46,729 nucleotides of DNA from Tardiphaga sp. (lineage in GTDB: Bacteria; Pseudomonadota; Alphaproteobacteria; Rhizobiales; Xanthobacteraceae). Below, piece after piece: positions 16,755 through 24,994 of this stretch; the first letter of the stretch is position 1; every line of letters begins with the position of its first letter. The stretch lies in contig JASBVG010000014.1 of assembly GCA_030147505.1 (NCBI GenBank), forward strand, positions 1 through 46,729, written 5' to 3'. A program made the position numbers and the translations under genes. The notes under the pieces are model-generated. The model had not been told where the DNA came from. It worked only from the letters and a program-made list of their open reading frames with translations, and did no database searches.

Positions 16755-17399
16755 ATGCCGGCTGCACCTTCCACCTCCAAAGGCGGACGCCCGCGCAAGA
16801 GCGATGTGGAGGCGAAGTCGCTGCACATCATCGAGACGGCGTCTCGCCTGTTCGCGCAGCAGGGCTTTGCGGCAACCTCGGTGGAGCAGGTCGTGGCCGC
16901 CTGCGGCGTCGGCAAGGACACGGTCTATCGGCGTTACCCGTCAAAGCTCGCTTTGTTCGAGGGCGTGGTGGCGCATGCGCGGATACAGACCGAGGCGCAT
17001 TTCCAGACCGCCATGGCAAGCGCCACCGGCGACGTGATGGAGCAGCTGCGCGCCGCCGCGCGCTGGCTCCTGGAGGTCAATCTCGATCCGACGCTGGTGG
17101 CGTTCAAGCGCATCGCCTTCAGCGAGGCGCTGGTGGTGGGGCAATCCGCCGCCAACCGGACGGTGGACCCGATCATGGACCGGCTGTTTGCTCTGCTACG
17201 TGCCGCGCAGGACGAAGGCGAGATCGGACCTGGCGACGTGGCTTTTCTGGCGACGCAGCTGATCAACAGCATCGCCGTCGGGCCGATGATCGGCGCGATG
17301 CTCGGCAGCACGACCTACGCGTCGAGCGACGCGCAGGATGTGTATTTCGAAAAGGCTTGGCGATTGTTTGTCGACGGCGCGCGAGGCAGCCAAGCGTAA
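16755..17399 (+). CDS. TetR/AcrR-family regulator, divergent from the TonB receptor
   Basis: A 214-aa regulator. The N-terminal DNA-binding domain is clear: GRPRKSDVEAKSLHIIETAS, LFAQQGFAATSVEQVVAACG, then GVGKDTVYRRYPSKLALFEG (about residues 12-70). The C-terminal half is helical and variable, with no recognised ligand class. It is transcribed away from the TonB receptor and very probably binds the palindrome at 16653-16671. A TetR rather than Fur or AraC-type control suggests the receptor answers to a small ligand and not only to iron. Its stop codon is six bases from the end of the convergent prolyl oligopeptidase gene. Confidence 0.93.
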   Translation: MPAAPSTSKGGRPRKSDVEAKSLHIIETASRLFAQQGFAATSVEQVVAACGVGKDTVYRRYPSKLALFEGVVAHARIQTEAHFQTAMASATGDVMEQLRAAARWLLEVNLDPTLVAFKRIAFSEALVVGQSAANRTVDPIMDRLFALLRAAQDEGEIGPGDVAFLATQLINSIAVGPMIGAMLGSTTYASSDAQDVYFEKAWRLFVDGARGSQA

Positions 17400-17405
17400 G
17401 GCGAA

Positions 17406-19463
17406 TTACGCCACCTTCAGCCCCGTCCAATGCGCGATGAAGGCCCATTGATCCGCCGTCTCCGCGATCACCTTGTCGGTCGGCTTGCCGGCGCCATGGC
17501 CGGCGCGGGCTTCGACGCGGAGAAGATGCGGCCTGTCGCCTATATCCGCCGCCTGCAGCGCCGCTGCGTATTTGAAGCTATGGCCGGGGATGACGCGGTC
17601 GTCCGTATCCGCCGTGGTGACGAGGATCGCGGGATAGTTCTCGCCTGGCCGCACATTGTGATAGGGCGAGTAACTGCGCAGCGCGTGAAAATGCTGCTCC
17701 TGCCGGGGATCGCCGAAATCTTCCATCCACATCTTGCCACCGGTGAAGAGCGGAAAGCGCAGCATGTCCATCACGCCGACACCGGGCAGCGCCGCGGCGA
17801 ACAGATCGGGACGCTGATTGACCACAGCGCCCATCAGGAGGCCGCCATTGGACTCGCCTTGTATTGCGAGGCCGTCGGGCGATGCGATCCCCTCGGTCTT
17901 CAGATATTCACCAGCGGCGATGAAATCGTCGAAGGCGTTCTGCCGCTTCGCGAAGCGGCCGGCATCGTGCCACGACTTTCCGTACTCGCCGCCACCGCGG
18001 ATATTGGCCACCACCGACACCCCGCCCTGCTCCACCCAGGCCATCTGCGTCGGTGCGTAGAACGGGATCATGCTGATGCCGAAACCGCCATAGGCATAGA
18101 GCAGCGTCGGCGCCGGACCGATCACATCCTTACGGCGGATGATGAACATGGGAATGCGCGCGCCATCCTTCGATGCATAGAAGCGCTGCTCGACATGGAT
18201 GCGATCGAGATCGATGCCAGCATCGGGTTTCGCCCACACATAGGTGGTGTTGGTCGTGACGTCGTAGCGATAGATCGTGGTCGGGATGTTGTAGCTGGTG
18301 AAGACAAAGAAGACTTCGTGACTGTCCTGATCGCCGCGGAAGCCACCGACGGTGCCGATACCGGGGAGATCGACCGCGCCTTCATAGGCGCCATCGAGCG
18401 CGTAACGACGCATTTCGGATTTCGCATCGACGAGATAGGTCGCCAGCAGCTTGCCGCCCAGCAGTGCAGCGTAGCCCAGCGTTGCTTCCTGTTCGGCAAC
18501 GATATCTTCGAAGACCACCTCGTCATTGGCGAGATCAACCGAAACGATCTTCTTGCGCTCGGCGCACTTGTTGGTGCCGATGAAGAGCTTCGTGCCGACA
18601 TTGCCATAGACCATCCAGTCGGAATCGATCTCCGCAATTAGCTGGCGTGGCGTCCATTCGGCAGCGTCGAGATCAATGATGGCAAGCGCATTGGCGCCCG
18701 GCCCCGGCGTGGACAGCAACACGAGATAGCGGCCGTCATCGGTGGTGTAGCCGACATTGATCAGATGCGGCTTGTCCGGTGTCGCGTGGATCAGGCGGTC
18801 CTGCGCCTGCGATGTCCCGAGCGCATGATAGTAGATGGCATGGTTCTGCACCCCGGCCTGCGAGGCCTCGCCTTCCGCCGCATCGGGATAACGCGAATAG
18901 AAGAAGCCGCGATTGTCCTTCGTCCAGGCGATGGTGGTGAAACGCGCGCGTGTCACCGCATCCGCCAGCTCTTCGCGTGCATTCACATCGAACACCTTGA
19001 TGGTCCGCCAGTCGGTGCCGGCCTGCTGGATCGAATATGCGATCAGCGCACCGTCATCCGATATCGCCCATTCGCCGAGCGCGGTGGTGCCGTCGGATGA
19101 CCAGTCATTGGGATCGATCAGCACCCGCTCGGGACCTTCGAGGCCTTTGCGCATCACCAGCAAAGGCTGGTTCTGCAGGCCACTCTGGCGCGTGTAGAAA
19201 TAATGACTGCCACGCGCCCATGGTGCGCTGACGCGCTCATGATCGAACAGCTTTTGCAGGCGCGCCTTGAAGAGGTCGCGGCCGGGCAGAGACGCAAGAT
19301 AGGTCTCGGTGACGTCGTTCTGCGCCTTGGCCCATGCGGCGACCTCGGCGTCATCGCGCACGTTTCCTTCCAGCCAGCGATAAGGGTCGGCGACCTGTTG
19401 GCCGAAATGGTCTTCGAAGAGATCGAGACGGCGGGTTTTCGGATACGCGAATGCTGATGCCAT
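17406..19463 (-). CDS. Prolyl oligopeptidase family serine peptidase (S9A)
   Basis: A 685-aa cytoplasmic peptidase that cleaves after proline in short peptides. The N-terminal seven-bladed propeller (about residues 70-430) is preceded by DPYRWLEGN, a family hallmark. The catalytic domain carries the nucleophile Ser538 in GESNGGLLMG, Asp621 in TADTDDRVIPGHS with the substrate-binding Arg next to it, and His656 in RAGHGAGKP, giving a complete triad. NIRGGGEYGKSWHDAG is the conserved loop near the active site. There is no signal peptide. Length and order of motifs are those of family members. A weak CGGAG lies nine bases before the ATG. No partner genes are evident. Confidence 0.96.
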   Translation of the reverse strand: MASAFAYPKTRRLDLFEDHFGQQVADPYRWLEGNVRDDAEVAAWAKAQNDVTETYLASLPGRDLFKARLQKLFDHERVSAPWARGSHYFYTRQSGLQNQPLLVMRKGLEGPERVLIDPNDWSSDGTTALGEWAISDDGALIAYSIQQAGTDWRTIKVFDVNAREELADAVTRARFTTIAWTKDNRGFFYSRYPDAAEGEASQAGVQNHAIYYHALGTSQAQDRLIHATPDKPHLINVGYTTDDGRYLVLLSTPGPGANALAIIDLDAAEWTPRQLIAEIDSDWMVYGNVGTKLFIGTNKCAERKKIVSVDLANDEVVFEDIVAEQEATLGYAALLGGKLLATYLVDAKSEMRRYALDGAYEGAVDLPGIGTVGGFRGDQDSHEVFFVFTSYNIPTTIYRYDVTTNTTYVWAKPDAGIDLDRIHVEQRFYASKDGARIPMFIIRRKDVIGPAPTLLYAYGGFGISMIPFYAPTQMAWVEQGGVSVVANIRGGGEYGKSWHDAGRFAKRQNAFDDFIAAGEYLKTEGIASPDGLAIQGESNGGLLMGAVVNQRPDLFAAALPGVGVMDMLRFPLFTGGKMWMEDFGDPRQEQHFHALRSYSPYHNVRPGENYPAILVTTADTDDRVIPGHSFKYAAALQAADIGDRPHLLRVEARAGHGAGKPTDKVIAETADQWAFIAHWTGLKVA

Positions 19464-19524
19464 CGGGAGGAACTCCGTTGGTTGACGAAAACAGATGAGG
19501 CTTGGTTTGTGCGTCCAGCGCGCT

Positions 19525-20139
19525 CTACGGCGCGACGGGATCGCAGATCGGCAAGGTGCTGGCGGTCCGTATCGCTTCCGCCATCCGGTCGATCACTTCC
19601 GACAGCGTGAAGGCGCGGCGATCGGTGATCGCCGCCGTTGCGATGTCCTCATCGACGATGCGCAGTGCCGTCATCACGGCGGCACCGCACAGGCGGACAT
19701 CGAAATCCGTGGTCCATCGCCTCGTCCGCCGCGCCACCACCTCGATGATGGTCTCCTCGGCAGCGTGGCAGGACATCAGCCAGGCCGAGCGCAGCGCCGG
19801 CTCCTTCGGCAGCAAGGCGACAAGGCGGACGGCGAGAATGTCGTCGGCAATTTCGCGCGGGGTCTGGTCCTGCGGGCGAACCACCGCATGCAGATAGGCC
19901 TCGATGGAGACGTCGAGTGGCCATTCGCTGAGCTGGTTGGCAAAGCGCAGGGACGAGACGGCGAACAAAGGCTCCACTGCACTCTCCTTGGACCGAAAAT
20001 AGCGCCAGACCGTGCGCTTCGAGAGGCCGGCCGCAGCCGCGATGTCATCGCCGCTGGTCGCAGCCACGCCGCGCTCAAGAAACAGTTCAGCAGCGTGGCG
20101 GGAGACCGTCAGGCGCGGATCTTCGCGTTCGGGGGGCAC
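19525..20139 (-). CDS. TetR-family regulator with a double-palindrome promoter
   Basis: A 204-aa TetR-type regulator. The DNA-binding domain spans about residues 10-60 (SRHAAELFLERGVAATSGDD, IAAAAGLSKRTVWRYFRSKE). The C-terminal part contains the pattern ILAVRLVALLPKEPALRSAW and HAAEETIIEVVARRT typical of the TetR_C_17-like actinobacterial and rhizobial regulators; the effector is unknown. The start is a GTG at 20139 with GAGG seven bases upstream. Two facing palindromes (20156-20195) cover its promoter, so it almost certainly represses itself. No obvious target gene follows it; the prolyl oligopeptidase gene downstream starts 61 bases after its stop and might be cotranscribed. Confidence 0.9.
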   Translation of the reverse strand: MPPEREDPRLTVSRHAAELFLERGVAATSGDDIAAAAGLSKRTVWRYFRSKESAVEPLFAVSSLRFANQLSEWPLDVSIEAYLHAVVRPQDQTPREIADDILAVRLVALLPKEPALRSAWLMSCHAAEETIIEVVARRTRRWTTDFDVRLCGAAVMTALRIVDEDIATAAITDRRAFTLSEVIDRMAEAIRTASTLPICDPVAP

Positions 20140-20155
20140 AATGAAGCCTCACGTC

Positions 20156-20202
20156 GTGTCACTTAGTGACAGCAATGTATGTCACTAAGTGACACAGGTC
20201 AA
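20156..20202 (-). promoter_or_regulatory. tetR promoter with two embedded palindromic operators
   Basis: On the minus strand TTGACC (20202-20197), a 17-base spacer and TACATT (20179-20174) form a good sigma-70 promoter. GTGTCACTTAGTGACA (20156-20171) and its exact reverse complement TGTCACTAAGTGACAC (20180-20195) are each palindromic. One fills the spacer and the other covers the expected transcription start, so bound TetR would shut out RNA polymerase. Confidence 0.85.
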
Positions 20203-20243
20203 CCGGGCAGCTTTGTTGCAGGGATCAACGATTCGGTCTTGTT

Positions 20244-20328
20244 GTTGTCACCCGGCTTGACCGGGTGACCCAGTAAACACCGCCGCTACCGAGTTTTCTG
20301 AATCGCCCGGTCAAGCCGGGCAATGACA
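20244..20328. repeat. Intergenic repeat, family B, copy 2
   Basis: TTGTCACCCGGCTTGACCGG to GGTCAAGCCGGGCAATGACA, two palindromic arms around GACCCAGTAAAC, closely matching the element at 14203-14287. Nothing in it is coding. Confidence 0.75.
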
Positions 20329-20372
20329 GAACGAGTGCCACTCGCCTTTCATTGCTCCCGCCGCTTTGCTAA

Positions 20373-20384
20373 TTGACCGGTCAA
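20373..20384. promoter_or_regulatory. Perfect 12-base palindrome before the amidohydrolase gene
   Basis: TTGACCGGTCAA is a perfect palindrome 33 bases before the ATG of the amidohydrolase, outside the family B repeat. Its size and place suit a repressor operator. It does not match the palindromes of the adjacent TetR, so the regulator is not identified. The TTGACC could also serve as a -35 box. Confidence 0.45.
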
Positions 20385-20417
20385 CCACAACGACAAGATC
20401 CCAGGAAACGCGCTGCC

Positions 20418-21293
20418 ATGAAATTGATCGATCCGGACGAGCTGGTCGCCATCGACATTCACACCCATGCGGAAGAACCGTGTGGCTGCCATGCCGATGA
20501 CGGCTATGACGACTTCCAGGCGCGGATGGCGGAATATTTCAAATCACCGCACAAGCATCCGCCGACCGTGGAGGAAACCGCGGCCTATTATCGAGCCAAG
20601 AAGATCGCGGCCGTGATTTTCCCCGTCGATGCCGAGCGCGAGACCGGCTTCCGCCGCTACAACAATTATGAGATGCTGGAGATCGCCCAGCAGAACGCCG
20701 ACGTGCTGATCCCCTTTGCCTCCATCGATCCGCACAAGGGCAAGCTCGGCGTGCGCGAGGCGAAGAAGCTGATCTCCGAATACGGCGTGAAGGGCTTCAA
20801 ATTCCACCCGACCATGCAGGGCTTCTACGCCAATGACCGCATGGCCTATCCGCTCTACGAGGCGATCCAGGAAGGCGGCGCCATTGCGCTGTTCCACACC
20901 GGGCAGACCGGCGTCGGTTCCGGCATGCCCGGCGGTATGGGCATGCGGCTGAAATATTCCAACCCGATGTATATGGACGACGTCGCAGTAGATTTTCCGG
21001 ACTTGAAAATCATTCTCGCGCACCCGTCCTTCCCCTGGCAGGAAGAAGCGTTGTCGGTCGCCACCCACAAGCCCAACGTGTATATCGACCTCTCAGGCTG
21101 GTCGCCGAAATATTTCCCGCCGATCCTGGTGCGCTATATCAATTCCATTCTGCAGGATAAGATGCTGTTCGGCTCCGACTGGCCGGTGATCATGCCGGAC
21201 CGCTGGATGGCCGACTTCGCCAAGCTCGACATTCGCGACGAGATCAGGCCGAAGGTCCTGAAGAACAACGCACGGAAACTACTGGGTATATGA
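20418..21293 (+). CDS. Amidohydrolase-2 family metal-dependent hydrolase
   Basis: A 291-aa TIM-barrel enzyme of the amidohydrolase_2 family, which includes ACMSD-type decarboxylases and 4-oxalomesaconate hydratase. Metal ligands are visible: DIHTHAEEP (HxH on strand 1), GFKFHPTMQGF, the histidine in ILAHPSFPW and the aspartate in LFGSDWPVIMP. The VIFPVDAERETG and FASIDPHKGK segments are typical of the ring-cleavage-product branch. I chose ATG 20418 because the upstream codons run through the palindrome at 20373. Its TGA overlaps the ATG of the O-antigen-ligase-like gene by four bases, so the two are translated together. The substrate is unknown. Confidence 0.9.
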   Translation: MKLIDPDELVAIDIHTHAEEPCGCHADDGYDDFQARMAEYFKSPHKHPPTVEETAAYYRAKKIAAVIFPVDAERETGFRRYNNYEMLEIAQQNADVLIPFASIDPHKGKLGVREAKKLISEYGVKGFKFHPTMQGFYANDRMAYPLYEAIQEGGAIALFHTGQTGVGSGMPGGMGMRLKYSNPMYMDDVAVDFPDLKIILAHPSFPWQEEALSVATHKPNVYIDLSGWSPKYFPPILVRYINSILQDKMLFGSDWPVIMPDRWMADFAKLDIRDEIRPKVLKNNARKLLGI

Positions 21294-22540
21294 CGAAAGC
21301 CGATCTGCCTGAGAAGCTCGCTGCCAGCCGGCAGATCGCTGCTATCGCCACCGCCTTCTTCCTGCCCTTCTCCACCAGCGGCCAGGCCATCGCGATCTCC
21401 GTCTTCGCGGTGCTGGCGCTGCTGACACTGGATCGCCCGCGCTTTGCCGCGACCATGCGGCACCCGGCAGCGTGGTTGCCGACGGCACTGTTCGCGCTGA
21501 TCCTGGGCGGTGTGCTGTGGTCGAAGCTGCCCCTGGACGGCGCGATCAAATGGGTTGGGCCCTATACCAAGCTGCTATTGATCCCGCTGCTGCTGGCGAC
21601 GGCGTTTACGCCAAGACAGGCGCTGCATATCGGCTACGGTTTTCTGGCCTCGTGCCTCGTCATCCTCGTCCTGTCCTATGCGGCCCTGCTGTGGCCGACC
21701 GGGCCGTGGACATGGTTCAAATCGCTTGGCGTGCCGTTCAAGGACAATGCCGTGCAGAGCGAATGTTTCGCGATCTGCGCGCTTGGCCTGGCGCTGGCGG
21801 CAACTCGCGTGTGGTCCGACGGCGATCGCCGACGCGGCGCCGCGCTCGGCCTGTTGGCGCTGCTGTTCTTCGCCAACATCTTTCTCATCTATGTGTCGAA
21901 GACCGGCATGCTGGTGGCCTTCACGCTGGTGGCCGTACTCGTCATCCGCACCGGCGGCTGGCGCACCGCGCTCGTCCTCGGTGTTCCCATCGTGCTGATC
22001 GTTGCGGGATCGCTGATCTATTCGCCCGCCGCGCAGCAGCGTGTGGCGGAGATCGCGACCGACGTCACCGCGGCGGGCAAGGAGGGCACCGAAACGATCT
22101 CGACTGCCTCACGCCTCGACTTCTGGAAAAAGGCGTCCGAATTCGTGAAGCAGGCACCGCTGTTCGGCCACGGGACCGGCAGCATCCGGCCGCTGTATCA
22201 GGAACTCGAGGCCACGCGGCCCTCGCCCTATGGCGAGGCAGTCGCCGATCCGCACAACCAGATCCTGCATATCGTGCTGCAGGTGGGGCTCGTCGGCGGC
22301 GTGATCCTGCTGGCGATGTGGTTCGCGCATTTCCGGCTGTTCACGGGATCTGACATGGCCAGCACCATGGGCCTCGCGATCGTCGCGCAGAATTTCGTCG
22401 GATCGCTGTTCAACAGCCATATCTCGCAAGTGACCCAGGGCATGTTGTACTGCCTCGGCGTCGGCCTGCTCGGCGCGGTGGCGCTGCATCGACGCGCGAT
22501 CACCGGCTCTTCGCCTTCCAACCACAAAAATCTGTTGTAA
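21290..22540 (+). CDS. O-antigen ligase / Wzy-like polymerase family membrane protein
   Basis: A 416-aa multispanning inner-membrane protein with about eleven hydrophobic helices. The Wzy_C signature region is ATRVWSDGD through FANIFLIYVSKTGMLVAFTL (helices around the conserved SKTG), followed by a large periplasmic loop, ISTASRLDFWKKASEF, FGHGTGSIRPLY and DPHNQILHIVLQVG; the PHN histidine matches the catalytic one of WaaL ligases. The family joins or polymerises sugar chains on the periplasmic face. It starts inside the last codon of the amidohydrolase gene (ATGA overlap). No other polysaccharide genes surround it apart from a GT4 transferase 12 kb away. Ligase and polymerase cannot be separated from sequence. 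Confidence 0.88.
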   Translation: MTKADLPEKLAASRQIAAIATAFFLPFSTSGQAIAISVFAVLALLTLDRPRFAATMRHPAAWLPTALFALILGGVLWSKLPLDGAIKWVGPYTKLLLIPLLLATAFTPRQALHIGYGFLASCLVILVLSYAALLWPTGPWTWFKSLGVPFKDNAVQSECFAICALGLALAATRVWSDGDRRRGAALGLLALLFFANIFLIYVSKTGMLVAFTLVAVLVIRTGGWRTALVLGVPIVLIVAGSLIYSPAAQQRVAEIATDVTAAGKEGTETISTASRLDFWKKASEFVKQAPLFGHGTGSIRPLYQELEATRPSPYGEAVADPHNQILHIVLQVGLVGGVILLAMWFAHFRLFTGSDMASTMGLAIVAQNFVGSLFNSHISQVTQGMLYCLGVGLLGAVALHRRAITGSSPSNHKNLL

Positions 22541-22546
22541 GCCCCT

Positions 22547-23047
22547 ATGTCCCTCGAATCCGTCCGCGCCGATCTCGCCGCCAAGGCTCCCGATCTTACT
22601 ATCGTCGTTACCGATCAAAGCTCCGCCACGGTCGCCCTTGCAGCCGAAGCGCTGGGTGTCGAACCCGGGCAGATCGCCAAGACACTGTCGGTGCGGGTCG
22701 GCGATCGCGTCGTGCTGGTGGTCACCAAAGGCACCGCGCGACTGGACAACAGGAAGGCGCGCGAGGCGCTTGGCGGTAAGCCGCGCATGCTCGGGGCGGA
22801 AGAGGTGGTGGCGCTCACCGGCCATCCCGTTGGCGGCGTCTGCCCGTTCGGCCTCGCGACGCCACTTGCCGTCTATTGCGATGTATCGCTGAAGGACTAT
22901 GCCGAGGTATGGCCGGCGGCAGGCTCGATCAACAGTTCGGTCTGTGTCACCCCGGACCGGATGGCGGAGCTGACCGGGGCGACCTGGGTGGACGTCTCCC
23001 AACCGCCGGTGGAAGTGATGGATCAGGCCGCCGCAGAGGCGTCCTGA
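22547..23047 (+). CDS. YbaK/EbsC-family aminoacyl-tRNA deacylase
   Basis: A 166-aa protein of the YbaK/ProXp family, which removes wrongly attached amino acids from tRNA. The segment VEPGQIAKTLSVRVGDRVVL followed by VTKGTARLDNRKAREALGG and the VVALTGHPVGGVCPFGLATP pocket are diagnostic; VTKG carries the family's lysine, and GGVCPFGL forms the binding loop. It lies 6 bases after the O-antigen-ligase-like gene on the same strand and may be cotranscribed, although the functions do not obviously connect. Which tRNA it edits (Cys-tRNA-Pro, Ala-tRNA-Pro or other) cannot be told. Confidence 0.92.
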   Translation: MSLESVRADLAAKAPDLTIVVTDQSSATVALAAEALGVEPGQIAKTLSVRVGDRVVLVVTKGTARLDNRKAREALGGKPRMLGAEEVVALTGHPVGGVCPFGLATPLAVYCDVSLKDYAEVWPAAGSINSSVCVTPDRMAELTGATWVDVSQPPVEVMDQAAAEAS

Positions 23048-23216
23048 GCTGAGAATAAATCGGCTGCCATCCTACAAAGGCGGAGCATGAACCGACTGCC
23101 CGCAGTTGCATCGGCAGTCCGGGCATTGCTATTTTTCCGACCCTCTCGACTTCGCATGCGGGGACCACGATTTTCCAAGCGACGCGGCACCTCTGCCGCC
23201 GAACGGACATCGACTC

Positions 23217-23324
23217 ATGCGCAGCAAAGCTCCTGCTTCGACCTCACAATCCTCCCGGACCTGGCGGATTCTGAATGCGATGATCGCCGCCGCAGCGGCA
23301 GGTCTCAGCACCGCCGGCGTTTGA
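23217..23324 (+). CDS. Possible 35-aa peptide, uncertain
   Basis: The gap 23048-23458 holds only one short candidate: MRSKAPASTSQSSRTWRILN followed by AMIAAAAAGLSTAGV and a stop. The basic N-terminus with an Ala-rich hydrophobic end looks like a signal peptide cut short, so this could be the stub of a decayed exported protein or a leader peptide. There is no good ribosome site. The rest of the gap shows GC-rich inverted repeats (around 23430-23452) but no RNA gene that I can recognise. Confidence 0.25.
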   Translation: MRSKAPASTSQSSRTWRILNAMIAAAAAGLSTAGV

Positions 23325-23458
23325 TTTAACGCAGTCGGGCAGCCTGCACGCCTCCTGCGTGTGGCACTTCTGCGCGGCATCCGCGCATTATCCAATTCTT
23401 GAAGGTATTTAACTAAGTTCCCCACCCGGCCGCGCCCTGCGGCCCCGGGAGGAACGGA

Positions 23459-23980
23459 ATGCGGCTTTTGCCGATCAGCGACGCCGACCGCAGCTGGGGT
23501 GTCTTGAAGGCACAATGGCGCAAGGCCGCCGAGGCCGTCGAGGAGGATTTCTCGACCTATATGACCGGCAGTTTCGCGGCGCTCGATCCTCTGGTGCAGA
23601 GCGGCAAAGGCGGCCTTTACGGACTCTATGACGGCACCGCGGCGCAGGCATTCTGCCAGGTCAACAAACTCCTGATGCCGAAATTCGAAGGCCCGGTGCT
23701 GCGGGCGCGCTTCATGACGATCGCGCCGGCCTACGATCTCGGCACCGCCGGTGCGGATAAATACGGGCAGCTCCTCATCGAACTGTTTTCCGGGGTTGTC
23801 TGGTTGTCGCGTAACGCGATGGCGGCGCACCATGTTCTGTTTCACCTGCGCAGCCCAGCCGATGCGCATTTCCTCGCACCGCTGCAGACGCCAGTGGCGG
23901 ACTCGCCCTTCCAGCGTTTCGCCATCCATGGCGCATGGGTCGAATGCGACCTCAAACTGCACGAACTTGAAGAGGCCTGA
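23459..23980 (+). CDS. Hypothetical protein, 173 aa
   Basis: I do not recognise a characterised family. The protein is soluble, with no signal peptide: MRLLPISDADRSWGVLKAQW, then mixed alpha/beta sequence containing GKGGLYGLYDGTAAQAFCQV and APAYDLGTAGADKYGQLLIE. The region FEGPVLRARFMTIAPAYD has the pattern of an acetyltransferase-like central strand and loop, but no clear acetyl-CoA motif is present, so I leave the function open. The start at 23459 is supported by GGGAGG six bases upstream. It stands alone, followed 71 bases later by the GntR gene on the same strand. Confidence 0.75.
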   Translation: MRLLPISDADRSWGVLKAQWRKAAEAVEEDFSTYMTGSFAALDPLVQSGKGGLYGLYDGTAAQAFCQVNKLLMPKFEGPVLRARFMTIAPAYDLGTAGADKYGQLLIELFSGVVWLSRNAMAAHHVLFHLRSPADAHFLAPLQTPVADSPFQRFAIHGAWVECDLKLHELEEA

Positions 23981-24012
23981 TTGCCGCATCGCACCATGCC
24001 GCGACTATCGAA

Positions 24013-24055
24013 CTTGCGTACAATCATCGGCAATGATAGCCCGGTTGTACGATGA
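24013..24055. promoter_or_regulatory. GntR operator pair at its own promoter
   Basis: CTTGCGTACAA (24013-24023) and TTGTACGATGA (24045-24055) are inverted copies of a TTGTACG motif. The first overlaps a likely -10 box TACAAT (24019-24024); the second runs into the start codon at 24052. GTTGTACGATGA (24044-24055) is repeated exactly at 31509-31520 in front of the TRAP operon. TTGTAC-type sites are usual for FadR/FCD-class GntR regulators. Confidence 0.75.
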
Positions 24056-24834
24056 TCGGACAAGCCAAACATTCTGCGCGCAAGAACGGGAGCGGATCGA
24101 CACGTCCTGCCTTGCTGCGGCCGCTCAATCCCGTGCGTCGCCGCACCGAGGAAGTGGTGGAGCGCATTGCCGCCCAGATCACCGACGGCCAACTCCCCGC
24201 CGGCGCGCGGCTGCCGACCGAGCAGGCGATGATGGCCGCCATGGGTGTCAGCCGCACCGTGGTGCGCGAGGCGATCTCGGCGCTGCGCGCCCGCGGCCTC
24301 GTCACCACACGGCAGGGCGCCGGCGCTTTTGTCAACAGCGATGCCAGCCAGCAACCCTATGCCATCGATCCGGAAGGACTTGGGTCGCTCGACAGCGTGA
24401 TCGAAATTCTCGAACTGCGCACGGCCGTGGAGATGGAAGCTGCCGCCATCGCCAGCGAGCGCGCCACCGCCGCGCAGATCAAGGCGATCGCCAAAGCGGC
24501 GAACGTCTTCACCCGCGCCATCGCCAAGGGCGACCGCGCGATCAAGGAAGACTTCGACTTTCACTACGCCATCGCCGTCGCCACACAGAATTCTCGTTTC
24601 GTCGGCTTCCTCGAATTCCTCGGCGGCCTGATCATTCCGCGCCAGAGCATCCGCACCTTCGACGGCAAAGCCGACCTGCAGACGCGCTATCTCGAAAGCA
24701 TCGAGAAGGAGCATCAACTGATCGTCGATGCCATCGGCGAGCGCTCACCGCGCAAGGCGCGCGAGGCGATGCGGCGGCATCTCGTGAACGGCAAGGCGCG
24801 ATACAAGCAGCTGGCGGATGAAGCGGGAGAGTAA
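24052..24834 (+). CDS. GntR-family regulator, FadR/FCD subgroup
   Basis: A 260-aa regulator with an N-terminal winged helix (about residues 25-95: RRRTEEVVERIAAQITDGQL, RLPTEQAMMAAMGVSRTVVR, EAISALRARGLVTTRQGAGA) and an all-helical FCD effector domain (about residues 110-250). The FCD metal ligands fit EDFDFHYAIAVATQN (Asp/His) and the histidines in KEHQLIVDAI and MRRHLVNG. This class usually senses organic acids or sugar acids. The shared operator motif indicates that it controls the TRAP transporter genes at 28345-31405, although an autotransporter gene now lies between. The last codons run into repeat copy 2. Confidence 0.93.
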   Translation: MIGQAKHSARKNGSGSTRPALLRPLNPVRRRTEEVVERIAAQITDGQLPAGARLPTEQAMMAAMGVSRTVVREAISALRARGLVTTRQGAGAFVNSDASQQPYAIDPEGLGSLDSVIEILELRTAVEMEAAAIASERATAAQIKAIAKAANVFTRAIAKGDRAIKEDFDFHYAIAVATQNSRFVGFLEFLGGLIIPRQSIRTFDGKADLQTRYLESIEKEHQLIVDAIGERSPRKAREAMRRHLVNGKARYKQLADEAGE

Positions 24835-24835
24835 C

Positions 24836-24962
24836 TCCTCACCCTCATGGTGAGGAGCGTGCTTCTGCGCGCGTCTCGAACCATGAGCTGGCCGAACTCC
24901 GATCTCTATTTTCATCCTTCGAGACGCTGCTGCGCGGCTCCTCAGGATCAGGACGGAGTGTG
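24836..24962. repeat. Intergenic repeat, family A, copy 2 (reversed)
   Basis: CCCTCATGGTGAGGAGCG, GCGCGCGTCTCGAACCATGA and CATCCTTCGAGACGCTGC followed by GGCTCCTCAGGAT are the reverse complement, with few differences, of the blocks in the copy at 28194-28317. The two copies point towards each other across the autotransporter gene. The element fills the gap between the GntR gene and the autotransporter stop codon. Confidence 0.8.
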
Positions 24963-24994
24963 CAAGGCGTAGCGTAAGAGCTGTGAAGTCCCGG

